From positions 12,722,734 through 12,786,733 of the forward strand of contig NC_134651.1 in NCBI RefSeq assembly GCF_030463565.1: a stretch of 64,000 nucleotides of DNA. The letters are read 5' to 3'. Positions 1-13,000 of the stretch are shown here, in pieces. Each line of letters starts with the position of its first letter. Within the stretch, counting starts at the first letter, position 1. Source of the stretch: Pelecanus crispus. Its lineage: Eukaryota; Chordata; Aves; Pelecaniformes; Pelecanidae. The notes beneath the pieces were generated by a model, which ran no database searches, had not been told where the DNA came from, and worked only from the letters and a program-made list of their open reading frames with translations. The position numbers were made by a program, and so were the translations under genes.

Positions 1-1013
1 GCTCTCCTGCTGTTGTCAGAGCTGGAGCAGGGAAGATGAGCAGAGTCTGAAGAAGACCAGGGTGAAGCGGAGCTGGGGTGGGGCATTTCGCAGGGGTGTA
101 CTCACAGCAGAAGGGCTCTTGCCTCCAGAAGGTCTCCTTGGCCCTAGGAGGAGGGGAGCAGAAAGGGGACAACATGTTGGAGAGGGCAGGAGAGCCCTTG
201 CCTGGTCCTGGTGCCTGGGTCGGATGGGAGTGGGGAGCAGTGACTGAGTGTGGGGGCAAGATGAGGCTACAAGAGGAGGAAAAGTCCCAGTTGCTGTGCA
301 CATGCAATTTCTTGCCTTGCCACAAGTGCGAATGAACAGAGGCGCTTCCAGGAGAGCCCCAGCTGCAGGGCAGGCAGGGAGCCAGCAGCAGGGGCAGGAC
401 ACAGCTCCAACTGGCATGGGGGGCTTGGGGCACTGAGCTTCCCCCAAGTGTGGGTGCCATGCCAAAACCAAGGGCTGGGGAGGAGGTAAGAAGATGCTGG
501 CACTTCCACCACAGCCTTGCACCCTGTCAGCCATCTGCTAACTCCCTGCTCTGCAGGAGAGCAAGGTCCAATCCTGCGACCATCTTTTTCTTGCTCCAGA
601 TCAACTTTTTCCAGAGCAATGTGAACTGCAGTGGAAATCATTTGGATAGTATTCAAATTAAAATTAAATAGAAAGCCCATCTGTAACTGAGCACTGGGTG
701 AGGTGAGGAAGAAATGCAAATATTCCTTCACATGGGGGAAAAGGGAAGGTAATGTTCAACCCACTGACATTATCGCACCCCTGAGCAGCAGATGACTGGG
801 AAAGGGGTTGGAAGATGCTAAAAGTCACCCAGCTCAGCCCCTTCCCCATGGTAGGCTCCCCCTGCCTGGGCCAGATGGGTCCCACTAGTGGTGGAACTTC
901 CAGAGATAGATTTTTCCACCATTTTTTTGGGCTGGCAAAACTCTTCCTGTCACCCAACCTCCATTCCCTGCCGCACCCACAGCACCCACCCCTGCATGGG
1001 TCCAGCCCACGGC
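1..1013. other. MUC4 3' flank or 3' UTR/intron, no confident gene
   Basis: This is downstream of the MUC4 stop codon on the minus strand. No AATAAA or ATTAAA is visible on the minus strand, so the MUC4 polyadenylation site is either non-canonical or lies before the window start. A short exon-like segment at 106-143 is listed separately. Nothing else is recognised. Confidence 0.5.
106..143 (-). other. MUC4: Candidate extra 3' coding exon of MUC4
   Basis: A 38-nt stretch lies between a pyrimidine-rich acceptor ending CCTCCTAG and a strong donor GTGAGTAC. If the exon ending near 1018 is spliced at its GG|GTGAGC donor (phase 2), this segment continues the frame as GAKETFWRQEPFC. The beginning weakly resembles the GAR of the human MUC4 cytoplasmic end. 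The alternative is that the protein simply stops at 1014. Transcript evidence is missing. Confidence 0.3.
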
Positions 1014-4000
1014 TCACCCCTGGTGCTTGTGGCGGTGCCGGCGGCAGAGGCGCAAGGCCAGGCAGGCGGTGGTGAGCAGGAGGCAGAGCAGAGCCAGGGC
1101 TCCCACCAAAATGCCGAGGAAGGCGGCGAGGCTGATGGCCAGTCGCTCACACCGGGTGCCGGCGGGGGAGAAGATGGAGAAGGGGAGGCAGCTGCAGGTG
1201 GGGAGGGAGGAGCGGTGATGCTGTGGGGAGACACAGCTGTGCCTGGTGGCCTTGTCCATCCCCAGCACCATTGCTACCTGCATGTGGGCCCCTCAGGCAG
1301 GTGCTGGCACTGGCCACCATGCTGGCAGTAGCCCATCTTGCAAGGGGAGATGCAGACGAAGCCGATGGTCCCTGCGTAGTGGAGCTGGTAGCCTTTGTAG
1401 CCGTACAGACCGCAGGAGAAATAGTGCCTCAGCTCAGCCACCGTCACTGGGGAGGGATGGCACGGGTTCGGCCACGGGGCAGCATCACCCCTTGATGCTT
1501 CCCCAGGTCTCCCTGAGCTGGATCCACCTGGGGTGGGGACTGCCACCCACCCGCCTCCTCCGCGGGCGTTACCCGAACCCCAGGGCATGCAGGATGATGG
1601 GGACAATGGGGACAGCAGGGTGCTCCTCTTGGGCTCCCCAGCTTGGCGCCGGCAGCAACTCACACTTCACCAGGTCAGTGACGTTGTCCCGGTGCAGGTG
1701 CTGGAAGAGGAGCTGCGTGCCTGCCTCCCGCCGCCCCCGGCGCCCATTGAAGGCGCCGATGATGGCCCCCAGCAGCTCCTCGTTCAGGAACCTGATGACG
1801 GTGCTGCTGCTGTCGTAGGCAAACTCGGACACCACCGCGAAGGTGAAGCCATCGCTGTCTGTCCTGCGGGGAAAGGATGGGGCTGCTGGTGGAGCTGCTG
1901 CTGCATCACAGAGTGACCGAGACTCACCGTGCCTCAGTTTCCCCCATTTGGGGGGTGGTAAAGAAGGGATGAGGCAGGACATGGAAGGTGCCTGGGACTT
2001 GCATCTCCAAGGGTTTATCAGCATCAGGGCTGGAAAAACACTCTGGGGTGGGGGAAAATGCCCTTTGCGTCCCAAACCCTATGGCCCCATGCCCAGCCCT
2101 GCCCTGCCAGCTCCCTGGGGTGGGCAAGGGGCCACTCCACAGCTGACTCACGTCTGGGTGATGTTGGTGTTGCTCTGGAAAGTCTTCACCTCCAGGGAGC
2201 CCAGGATGGCTGAGACCTGTGGCGGGGGAGTGGGAGGGCATTAGTGGAGGGCAGGACGGCACCCGTGTGGGGAGAGGCTGAAGGGCAACGTGGGCACCGT
2301 GGCCAAGCCCCAAGGGCTGCTTTGGCCTTTTGTTCACGCGCTGGGGACCTGGCACATGGCCACGGCTGCAGCCGGCATCATGCGGCTGGCGCTGCCTCCC
2401 TCTGGCCCTGCAGATCCGCTGGATCCCCGTGGATCCTGCGCGCGGGGGGCACACGGAGGCACAGGCACCCCAAGCTGCCACGCTGCCTGGTGTGCCAGTG
2501 CATCCCCCTCCCCGAGCCCGTGCCCTCCGGCAACTTACGGTGCTGTTGACTTCCCCGGCAGTGGTGTTTCGCAGTGTCCTGACCTGCAGCCGGACACTCC
2601 TCCGGGGGAGATCTGCCAAGGGAAGCCACAGCGGATCCCAGAACTGGGTATCCCAGAACTGGGGCGAGTAGGGTTGAGGTTCACCCCCACACCGGGCACA
2701 GATACCCACCTGCGCTGGGCAGGGGCCGAAAATCACCCCCTGCCACCAGGCAGCGCTGGTCAGTGAAAGCCGGGGGGCAGGAGCAGGCGGGGGCACAGGT
2801 GACGGGGTGCAGGCTGCAGTGTCCCCCATTGCTGCAGTAGCCCTCGGGGCAGGAGCGGGAGCCACAGGCTGAGCCACAGCTTGGCCCCTCGCCTGCGGGA
2901 CGGGGAGGCTGGGTCAGGTGGAGGCACGAGCCTGGCTGCAGGGGCAGAGCCCAGCACACTGAGCCATCCTCAGCCGCTCTCTAATGCCTTTCTTGCAAGT
3001 TTTGGTGGGTTGGTTTTTCTATGCATTAGGACTTTTAGTATAAATTCAGATTCTCAAGGAAAAGCCCTGCACTGCCTCCTCCCAGCTGGAGCCTTTTGTC
3101 CTTGTGAAATCCCAGCCTGCTGCCTTAGAACAGGAACACAAACCATCACCCCCAACCCCACCACAGCCATCTGAAAACAGGATTTGATTTTAGCCCCCCA
3201 GACTCCACATGTGCATTTGAACTTTGATGGAATGAGGTGATTTTTTTTTTTCTCAAAGACAAAAATTGCATGGAAAAAGTTTCCCTTCCCAGTGGATTAG
3301 TGAGATCTGCAGCCTGGGAGCATGAGGACCAGCTGGAGTCTGGTCTCTTCTGTTAAGCACAGCAAGGGCTTGGGTAACATAGTGCAGACAGCTCCCCCTC
3401 CTCTCCTCTCCAGCCCGTTTGGGTCCTGTGGGAGCCCTCTTCCACCGAGGCCCGGGGGGTGATGGGGATGAGGACCATGCCTGCCAGTGTGCCCGTACTC
3501 ACCCTCCTCGCCGGCTGTGCAGAAGCAGGCGTAGCTGCCCACTGTGTTGGTGCAGGTGGCATTCCCTGGGCATGCCGTCCCCTGCGCGCACTCGTCGATA
3601 TCTGCCGAGGCAATGCAGCATGGCACCGGGAGAAATACCTCAGCTGGGGTCCCATGGGCACCCCGGGTTCCCGGTGGCCATAGCGAGCCCTCGTCACCTG
3701 AGCAGTGCCGCCCGTCGCCTGTCAGGCCGGCTGGGCAGGGGCCGCAGCCGGTGTGCGAGTCACAGCCCACACCGGGGAAGCATCCCTGGGTGCAGGGGTC
3801 TGGAGGGTCCTGGCAGAAGGGACCCGAGTAGCCACCCTCGCACCTGCAGGCTGCCAGCTGGGAAGGGGATGGTGACACTGGCTTAAGGGACATGAGGAAG
3901 ACAGGGGGACAGAGAAGACAGCCAGCGTGGCTGGCATGGGGACAGGCATGGTGTGGCACCGGAGGAGCTTTCCAGCATGCTACCTGCAGGGAGGACCCCC

Positions 4001-7000
4001 CGAGGGTGACGGTGTCACTGTAGTCACACTCCTGGCTCCTGCTGCAGCTGCAAAGGGTGAAGCGGAGCTGGAGGAGGGCGGAGAGGTTGTTGGACCCGAC
4101 AGCCTCCAGGTTGATGGTGAGTGGGGCCGTCCCACGGGGCTCCCACGTCAGGGTGCCGCTCTCTGCCGGGGGGAGAGGTGGGAGTTAGAGGAGGTGGCAG
4201 AGGAAAGGGGCTGGGTAGCTGGTGTCCCCCCATCCCATCCCAGCTGCCCCATCTCTCCTTCCTTACCTGATATGTTGAGCTCTGGCGAGAGGTGGGGGAT
4301 AAAGCGCGCGCCCACCCCCATGGCACGGTACTGCCTCCTGACCCTTTCTGTCCTGAAGGCTGTGAGCGACGCGTCACCGGTGATGATGGGAGGGAAGGCA
4401 CCTGACAAAAGAGCAGTCCAGCACACAGCTGGTTGTTTGCTACGTGGCTTGGCATCCCTTGGCTCTGAGTCCCTCCTGGTGAGGATGGGACCCCAGGCAG
4501 ATGCTGCCATGACCACCCACCAACATGGCCCTCATGTTGCACAGCATGGTGGCATCTCCCAGGCTTGGAGACCAGCCAGCCAGGCAATGCAACTCTGAGA
4601 CTTTGGTGACTTCTCTCCTGCCTCAGATGGAGCAAGAGACCCCAGGGAGGGAGCAGGGCACTGCCCGGTTAGCCAAGCCATGCCCTCTTGGAGGTGAGGA
4701 TCTGCTCCACTTACTGAGTACTGTCTTCTTCTGCTGGAAGTCGGCTGCAAGGCTCTGGGTGGACAGGCCCAGGGCCACGTCCCCTGTGCTCAGCGAATCG
4801 TAGATACACTCCTTGCTGCCGTGGCACTGTGAGGCTGCCAGCTGGTACTGGCTTTCATTCTCCTGCCGCAGCCAAGATAAGAAGATGGGTGTGAAGTTTG
4901 TGACCAGTGAGTCCAGAGGCTGAGCAAACACGCTGTGCTCTCCAACAGCCCCTGCAAGAGAGCACACCATGGGTATGGCCTTGGGTTTTTAAGGTTTGTT
5001 ATATTTTAGGACTCATTTCCACAGAGCAGTGAGGACACCAAAGGACTTCCCTGGCATCACGTTTGCTCAGGCAAGTGTCTAAATATCTCCAGCCAAAGCA
5101 TGGCCAGAAGGTGAAGGAATGGCGGAATCGTCAAGGTGCATCCTGAGCCCGGACTTACAGGTCATCCCGTAGCTGTAGATCTCCTCCTCGCTGCTGTTGA
5201 CAGGGATGCTGGTACCGTTTGGCATCTGGAAGTCATCTGCAGGGTCGTGGTCCCACACACCTGGTGGAGCATAACCAGAGGACTGGAGTCCCCCATGCTG
5301 GGATTGACCCCTCTGGTGCTGACCAGTGTTTAGTTTAGACCCAGGGGTTCCTGCCCTCACAAGCATGTTCCCCCAGCATTTTCCAGCCTACTTAAGGGTA
5401 GGAAGGGGACTTTGCACCCCGGCTCTGCAGTGGTGCCAGAAGTCCTCACCCAGGAGGCCCTTGGTGCTGTTGCGGTACCAATCGGGCAAGCTGCAGACCA
5501 CACTGAGGATCCCGGAGGTGGCTGAGATGGAGACAGCGATGGCCCCGCTGAAGACGGCTGTGACAGAGGAGGCGTTGACCAGCAGGACACCAGGGCTGTA
5601 GTACACCTTGGCATCCATGTCTGCAAGAGAAGGAGAGCACAGAGGGAGAGTCCACGCAAGGCTGGGGTCTGAAACTATGCCCCTGAATTTGGGGAGGGGA
5701 GTGCTCCCCATCCACCCAGGCTGAGTCAGAGACAGGGTGCAGGTGGGAGACGTTTGATGGAGCTCAGGATGGCTACCCTTGTGCTGGGCAGGGCTGGTTC
5801 CCGTGCAATGGAGTCACCCCTTGTCCTCCCCAGATACATTTAACATTTAACAGCACATCCTGCTCACCTTGGGAATAGGAAAACTGGATGGTTTCATTGT
5901 TCAGGAGGACTTGGATGTCACCCTGGCTTCCCAAGGTCCACTCAACCTGCAAATCATGGAAGATGTCCCAGTCAGTCCCTCTGCTCGTCCTTTCCTGCCG
6001 TCCCCCCATGCTGGGGACACTCAAGCTAAACCCCATCCTCCTCCAGCCCTGGCAGAAAGGCTCAGCCCTGGGGGCCATGTTGGCGTGCTCTTCATCCCAG
6101 CAAACACACGAAAAAGCAGCTTTGATGGTTGCATAGAAGAGGACAGCAAACTGCCCCCCATCACTGCTGGCATGGGGCACACACAGGCCACCACTGCTGC
6201 TTGGCTGGCCACGGCAGCGTGGAGAGCTGTGCTGGTGGGCTCCAGGCTCTGAGCCCCCCCTCATGCTGCTGAACAGCCGCTTCTGGTGACACCAGGAGGT
6301 TTTGCTTACTGAAACGGGTGTGAGGAGCAATTCTACAAAACAAGGAAGAGTACACGCTTGTGCTAACGTGTTCAGAGGAGACTGGTGGTCGGGGCGAAGG
6401 GTGTGCAATGAAGAGGGTGGAGCAGACCACGTTTCTGCAGAGCTCCAGGCCCTTGCTGGTCAGCTTGTAAGAGGTATTAAAGCTGTGTCTCCTTAGTCTT
6501 AGCCCAACCCACGCTATTAGCACTTTGTTGGGCTCAGGGGAGGTGACAGGAAGAGGAGAAGGGATGTTCCTAAGGTCCCAGCCATGTAGGTGATGCAGAG
6601 GCGATGCCCAACCTACCAGAGGGGTGTCTCCTGTTAGAAGCTCAAACTGATACCCAGGTTGCTCCTACTCACTGTCGTGGTGGTGGTAGAGATGTACTGG
6701 GCAGCGAAGGCCACGAAGTTGGTGGCCTGGGCTGTGCCTGTCCGGGCCGTGCGCCCGTGCAGCACAAAGCTGGTCCGGACATCACTGGCCAGCAACAGGA
6801 CAAAGTCCCCGAGCCCATTGAAGGTGTAAGTGAGTCCATCCAGGGTGGTGATGTGGGGGTCCCCGAAGGCACCAGCTGGGGTCCAAAGGAGACAGAGCCG
6901 TTTTAGGGGGAGGAGGAAAAGCAAATGCTGGTGTCATTGCATGTCGGAGAGCAGCCCGCCGTGCTGCGCTGGGCTCAGCAGTCCCCACTGGGATGCTGCA

Positions 7001-10000
7001 AAGTGCGGTTAATGCATGGGGTCCATATACAGCCGTGCCACACACTCAGTACCCTGGCACAGAGGAGGTAGAGCCCTGGGGACTCACCAGGGGTGGGCGG
7101 CACGTATCCCTCGCAGCCGACCCTCGGTCTCTTCTCAGCAAACCTGGTGCAGAACAGGGGCTTCCCCACACGCCGGCAGCACCAGTCGAATGCCTCCAGC
7201 TCCCCGTCTGTGGAGGAAGGCAGTCAGGCGCTGAGGGCTGTCAGGGTCCCTGCTGCACCTGCAGAGCACTTGCTCAGGGTGATTTAGGGTGAGGGAGTGC
7301 CGGTGTCCGCTTACCAGTGGCGGGGTGGATGGGGAGGCTCCATGCTCTCTCCTGCCAACCTTCGAGCAAGCTCCCCTCTTGGTACAGACACCGCACCCCG
7401 GCTCCAGCCGGGCTGGGGGATGCAGTGCGCAGCATCCTCACGGAGGTATCTGCCAGGCCTGAAATGGTGTGGGGGGATCACGGCCGCCCCCAGAGCAGGA
7501 GGGGACCCCGTGCCGTCCCCCCACCCCGTGACTGGCCCTTGCGGGGCTGTGCTTCGCACCTCTGCTCCAGCGGTAGCGGAGGTCCAGCTCTGCCTGGGGC
7601 CCGGAGCAGGGGCATGGCGGCAGCTGGCTGTTCCAGGCCGATGGAGCTGGCTCAGCATCCAGCCATGCCAGGCACCGCAGCCTGTAGTTCACCCGGGAAT
7701 GACTGTCCAACCTGTATATCCACAGCCCACGCACATCTGGGGGAGCAACCAGAGAAGAGCACAGCTGGGGGTTTCGCCTTGCGCTGAGGGGGATCCTGTG
7801 GGACAACTGTCCCCAGCCACTGGCCACACATGAGGTCTCCAGGCTCCCTCTAGAGCCAGTGTGGCCGTGGCAAGCCACAGCAGGACACGGGACACCCGTG
7901 CTCTGCTCTGGGTGGCCAGCCCTTGCCTGGTGACTTTGCCGGCCCATCGCCTCGCAGGGACACCTGCTGGGGACATGCTCCCGGTGCGGAGCACGCATCT
8001 CCCTCCATCCCCACCCACCCCAAGGGCTCCCCAGTGCTGTACCAGTGTCGGTGCCGGTGTACTGGTCGGGTCGATACTTGACAGCTGGTAGCTTTTGAGT
8101 CAGCTCGTTATTTTGGGCATAGCCATCGCCGCTGTGTGGAGAGAGGAGGTTTGGGATCACCCTCCCAACACAACCCTCCTCCGCTCCCCGTAGAGCAGCT
8201 GGGGTGGGAACTGCTGCGGTTTGCGGGAGAGAGGGTTTAAACAGGACAGGGTTGCTCCAGGGGTGGGAGCTGGGCTCTCATGGGGATAACATCTCTGATG
8301 GTCCCAACTTAGTGCTGGGAGAAATCCCTGCTGTCCCAAAAATGCAGCTACACATGTGCACAGCACCTGGAGAAGCCGATCAGGACATTGCCCACAGCCA
8401 GCTTGGCGTAGTCCCACCGCATCCCACCGTCCTGGTAGAGCAGCAGGGCAAAGGAACGGTTCCCATCGGTGGTGAGGACCGCCTGGTAGGTGCTCGTCTG
8501 GAGAAACCCAAGGCACCCCCTTAGCACCCCCAAAGCCTCCCCTGCTCTCCCCACAGTGCAGACTGAGGTGGTGAGACCCAAAATGCCCGCATCAAGCCAC
8601 AGGAGACCAGCAGCCCAGCCCTGCCCTGGCCATTGCCTGGTGACAGTCCCCTCCATCACCTGGGTCCCCCACTGCTCACCTGAGTGTCACCCTGCTGGGA
8701 TGGGTACGCTGGAGCCTTCTCCCACGTCACCTTCAAGGTCCATTTTGCTATGTAGGGGGTTTTCAGGTATTTCTCAATCTTTGCTTCCACGTCATGGATG
8801 ATGGGGTCTCGGGTAGGGCTGAGGGTGGAGTACTCCTGCTGGTTGGCAAGAGAGAGGGTTAAATGGGCGAGCTGGGAGCTGGACTCTCCCAGGAGAACGT
8901 CTTTGGTGGCCCCGACCTGGTACCAGGTGGTGCCGACACCCTGGGAGAAATCTGCGTCATCCCAAAAGGCAGCCACCATCGGCAAACTCTCCTGGCCGCT
9001 GAAGCCCCGGGGAGGTGGGTTGGGGTTGGAGGGGACGTAGTTGTCCGTGGGTGGGAAAATGATCTGTCCGTTATCTGTAAACTAACCAAAATAACACATT
9101 ATTTTCTGACATCCCAGGCAGCTCCTAGGATTGCTTTTAGCCTCCATGGGTGAGCAGAAACCAGCCATTTTAAATTGCAAAAAAATTAACATTTGGATGA
9201 AATTCCATTTCTGCTCCATTTCCATAGGTTTTTTTCTACTAAAGAAGCTGCACATCCCTTACATGCTCAGCGAGGGGGAACTCACGTAGAGAACATCCCG
9301 CAGCGACTTCCCGAAGGGGAACCCAATCTCTGGCTTGAACAGGGGGGAGTTAAAATCCACCGTCCTCTGGATGCACTCTTGGTCCCCTTCCTCTGTGCCA
9401 AAGGGGTAGAGCAAGGCTGCCGGCACTGACACAGGAAGGAGATTAATCGAAAAGGTGAAAAAACATTCATGTCTGCTCTATCCTTCCCGTGGCCAGGGCA
9501 AACTTGCCTGCTTGCCGCCAGGATGTTGTGCCTGCGCTCCCCCCAGCTGGACCAGTGCTCTGATGGCTTATAACACAATTTTTAACACAGCTTTTAACTT
9601 GGAATAGGATGCTCTCAGATGTCCTATTTCACCTTTCCCCATGAATCTGGCAGCCCAACATGCAATGCAGATGAGTGACCCCGGGCTAGGCTGTACTGTC
9701 AGCCATCATGGTGCGTGGTTGGCTGACAACCCCTTCCTGCTCTTTGCTTTGGGAAGAAGAAAATCTACTTACTGATAAGCCCACGGGTGGGTTGGGGCTC
9801 AGGGGCAGGATTTCTGTGGCCAGTGGTGGTGTGGGCAGATGTGCTTGGTGCTGTGGCTGGTCCCCTCTGTGTCCCAAAGGCAGGAGCTGAGGCGGTGGCA
9901 GGGCTGCTGGTGGCTGGTAGTCTCTCTGGGGCTGGGAGACCTCCTGCCTCCTTGGCTGGGCTCACTGGGGCTGTGGGTGCAACAGCCATGGTGCTGCCTG

Positions 10001-13000
10001 CAACGATGGCCACGGTGCTGCCTGCAGTGGTGGCTGTGGCGCTGCCTACAGCGATGGCCGTGGTGCTGCCTGCAGCGATGGCTGTGGTGCTGCCTGCAGC
10101 GATGGCCGTGGTGCTGCCTGCAGTGATGGCTGTGGTGCTGCCTGCAGTGGTGGCTGTGGCGCTGCCTACAGTGATGGCTGTGGTGCTGCCTGCAGTGATG
10201 GCCGCGGTGCTGCCTGCAGTGATGGCTGTGGTGCTGCCTGCAGTGGTGGCTGTGGTGCTGCCTGCACCGATGGCTGTGGTGCTGCCTGCAGTGATGGCTG
10301 TGGTGCTGCCTGCAGTGGTGGCTGTGGTGCTGCCTGCAGTGATGGCTGTGGTGCTGCCTGCAGCGATGGCCGTGGTGCTGCCTGCAGTGATGGCCGCGGT
10401 GCTGCCTGCAGTGATGGCTGTGGTGCTGCCTGCAGTGGTGGCTGTGGTGCTGCCTACAGCGATGGCTGTGGTGCTGCCTGCAGTGATGGCCGTGGTGCTG
10501 CCTGCAGTGATGGCTGTGGTGCTGCCTGCAGTGGTGGCTGTGGTGCTGCCTGCAGTGATGGCCGTGGTGCTGCCTGCAGTGGTGGCTGTGGTGCTGCCTG
10601 CAGTGATGGCTGTGGTGCTGCCTGCAGTGGTGGCTGTGGTGCTGCCTGCACTGATGGCTGTGGTGCTGCCTGCAGTGATGGCCATGGTGCTGCCTGCAGT
10701 GATGGCTGTGGTGCTGCCTGCAGTGGTGGCTGTGGTGCTGCCTGCACCGATGGCTGTGGTGCTGCCTGCAGTGGTGGCCGTGGTGCTGCCTGCAGTGGTG
10801 GCTGTGGTGCTGCCTGCAGTGATGGCTGTGGTGCTGCCTGCAGTGGTGGCTGTGGTGCTGCCTGCACTGATGGCTGTGGTGCTGCCTGCAGTGATGGCCA
10901 TGGTGCTGCCTGCAGTGATGGCTGTGGTGCTGCCTGCAGTGATGGCCATGGTGCTGCCTGCAGTGATGGCTGTGGTGCTGCCTGCACTGATGGCTGTGGT
11001 GCTGCCTGCAGTGATGGCCATGGTGCTGCCTGCAGTGGTGGCTGTGGTGCTGCCTGCAGTGGTGGCTGTGGTGCTGCCTGCAGTGATGGCCGCGGTGCTG
11101 CCTGCAGTGATGGCTGTGGTGCTGCCTGCACTGATGGCCGTGGTGCTGCCTGCAGTGATGGCTGTGGTGCTGCCTGCAGTGGTGGCCATGGTGCTGCCTG
11201 CAGTGGTGGCTGTGGTGCTGCCTGCACCGATGGCTGTGGTGCTGCCTGCAGTGATGGCCACGGTGCTGCCTGCAGTGATGGCTGTGGTGCTGCCTGCACT
11301 GATGGCCGTGGTGCTGCCTGCAGTGATGGCTGTGGTGCTGCCTGCAGTGGTGGCCGTGGTGCTGCCTGCAGTGGTGGCTGTGGTGCTGCCTGCAGTGATG
11401 GCTGTGGTGCTGCCTGCAGTGGTGGCCGTGGTGCTGCCTGCAGTGGTGGCTGTGGTGCTGCCTGCAGTGATGGCCACGGTGCTGCCTGCAGTGATGGCTG
11501 TGGTGCTGCCTGCACCGATGGCCATGGTGCTGCCTGCAGTGATGGCCGCGGTGCTGCCTGCAGTGAACGCTGTTTTCTCCCCCCAGGCAGGTGCCCCTAG
11601 AGATGTCCAGAAGCCAGGAGGTGATGTGCTCGCTGCCTGTTCCATGGCACGGTTGCTGATGGCTGTGGGAGAAGCAGCGCCTGTTGCTGGCTCGGGGTGG
11701 GTCTGTCCGGCTGCTGGCTCCCCGGTTGCACCAACACTGAGCAGGGACGAGAGGGCTGTCGCTGGCTCCTCCGCTTGGCTGTGCGGGCTGGGGAGGGCTG
11801 AACTGGGCCCGGCGATGGTAGGCCTGGGACTGAGGACACCCCAGGTCCCAGCAGTTGTCTCCACCAACGGGGTCCATGCTGCTGGGGATAGGACAGGTCG
11901 CCCGCCTCCATCTACCTCATCGTGCGTTACAGCGAGGGACAGGGCACTGCTGGTGCTGGTGGCCTTCGGCGCGGCAGATGTCACAGCTGTGGTGGCCCTG
12001 GTCACTGTGAAGGTCTCCCCACTGGCTGAGGTGGCTGGTGGGATGGTGTTGCTGGGGAACACGCTAGCGGCTGGCATGGTGGCTGGGCTCGTGCCAGCGG
12101 TGTTGGAGACAGGCACATAGGTGCTGTTGGTGCCAGCTGGGGTTGCTGCACCCTCGACGCCGCTCTCAGAGGGGGTGGTGTCCTCCCAGGGGGTACCCCT
12201 GGCACCTGACCAGGACATAGCTGTAGTCCCCCATGTGTGTGTGTGGCCAACAGCCAGCGAGGAGACCCCGGCTGTGGGCCTGTCCTCAGCGACCCAGCTG
12301 AGAGCCCTCGAGGCTGGGTTGTGGGTGCTATCGGTGGCCTCAGGGGATGGCCTTGGGGTGACAGGGGGGCTGCGTGCAGCAGAGGGACTGCTGAGGACAG
12401 CAGAGGGGGGTGCTGTGACCCTGTTGAGACTGGCATCATCTGCTCCCGCTGCTGGATCAGTGACTGTGATGCTGGGGGTGACAGAGGGTGCAACCACCAC
12501 CAGATGGGTGTTCCTGGGGACAGGCGGGGACACACTGACATCTGGCTCAGCAGTGCTGCGAGCGAGGCTGGGGGAAGGTGCTATAATCAGCTCCGGAGCT
12601 GTGGGTGACACTGTGCCCACGATGGCCACTGCCGTAGGGCTTTTACCACCCAGGGCAGAGCGTGCCGATGGGGTGGCACCACCGGTGCCTGGCTCAGCCA
12701 CCCCAGCCATAAGAGTGGGCAACCCCAGGGGCAGCCCCGCAGCCCTGTTCCCCATGGTGGGAGAAGCCGTGTCCATGTCCAAGTCCATGCCCATGTCTGT
12801 GTCCATGGAGGGCTCAGCAGTGCCATAGCTGTGGTCCGATGCAGCCGTGCTTGGCCAAGCAGTGATGCTGGCTGTGGCAGGGGGTGACGCTGGCGGGGCT
12901 GTCCCCAGGGAGGTGTCACTGCTGGAGGGGGTACCTGTCACGGCACTCACCCTTGTGTTTTCAACCAGAGTTGAGCCCGGAGCTGCCTGCATAGTGCTGC

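Noticed and set aside
9984-11575. CRISPR-like direct repeats
   Set aside because: The array is gapless with no unique spacers, is in frame within a mucin exon, and the genome is a vertebrate's.
9799-11877. 692-codon minus-strand ORF of HHCRQHHS repeats and a 353-codon ORF of QAAPQPSL repeats
   Set aside because: They are out of frame with the phase-consistent MUC4 exons. Kept only as a finding on frameshift potential.
9787-12120. 777-codon plus-strand ORF of VLPAVMAV repeats
   Set aside because: It is the antisense of the MUC4 mucin exon. It is open only because the 24-bp unit lacks stops, and the opposite frame is supported by splice phase and homology.
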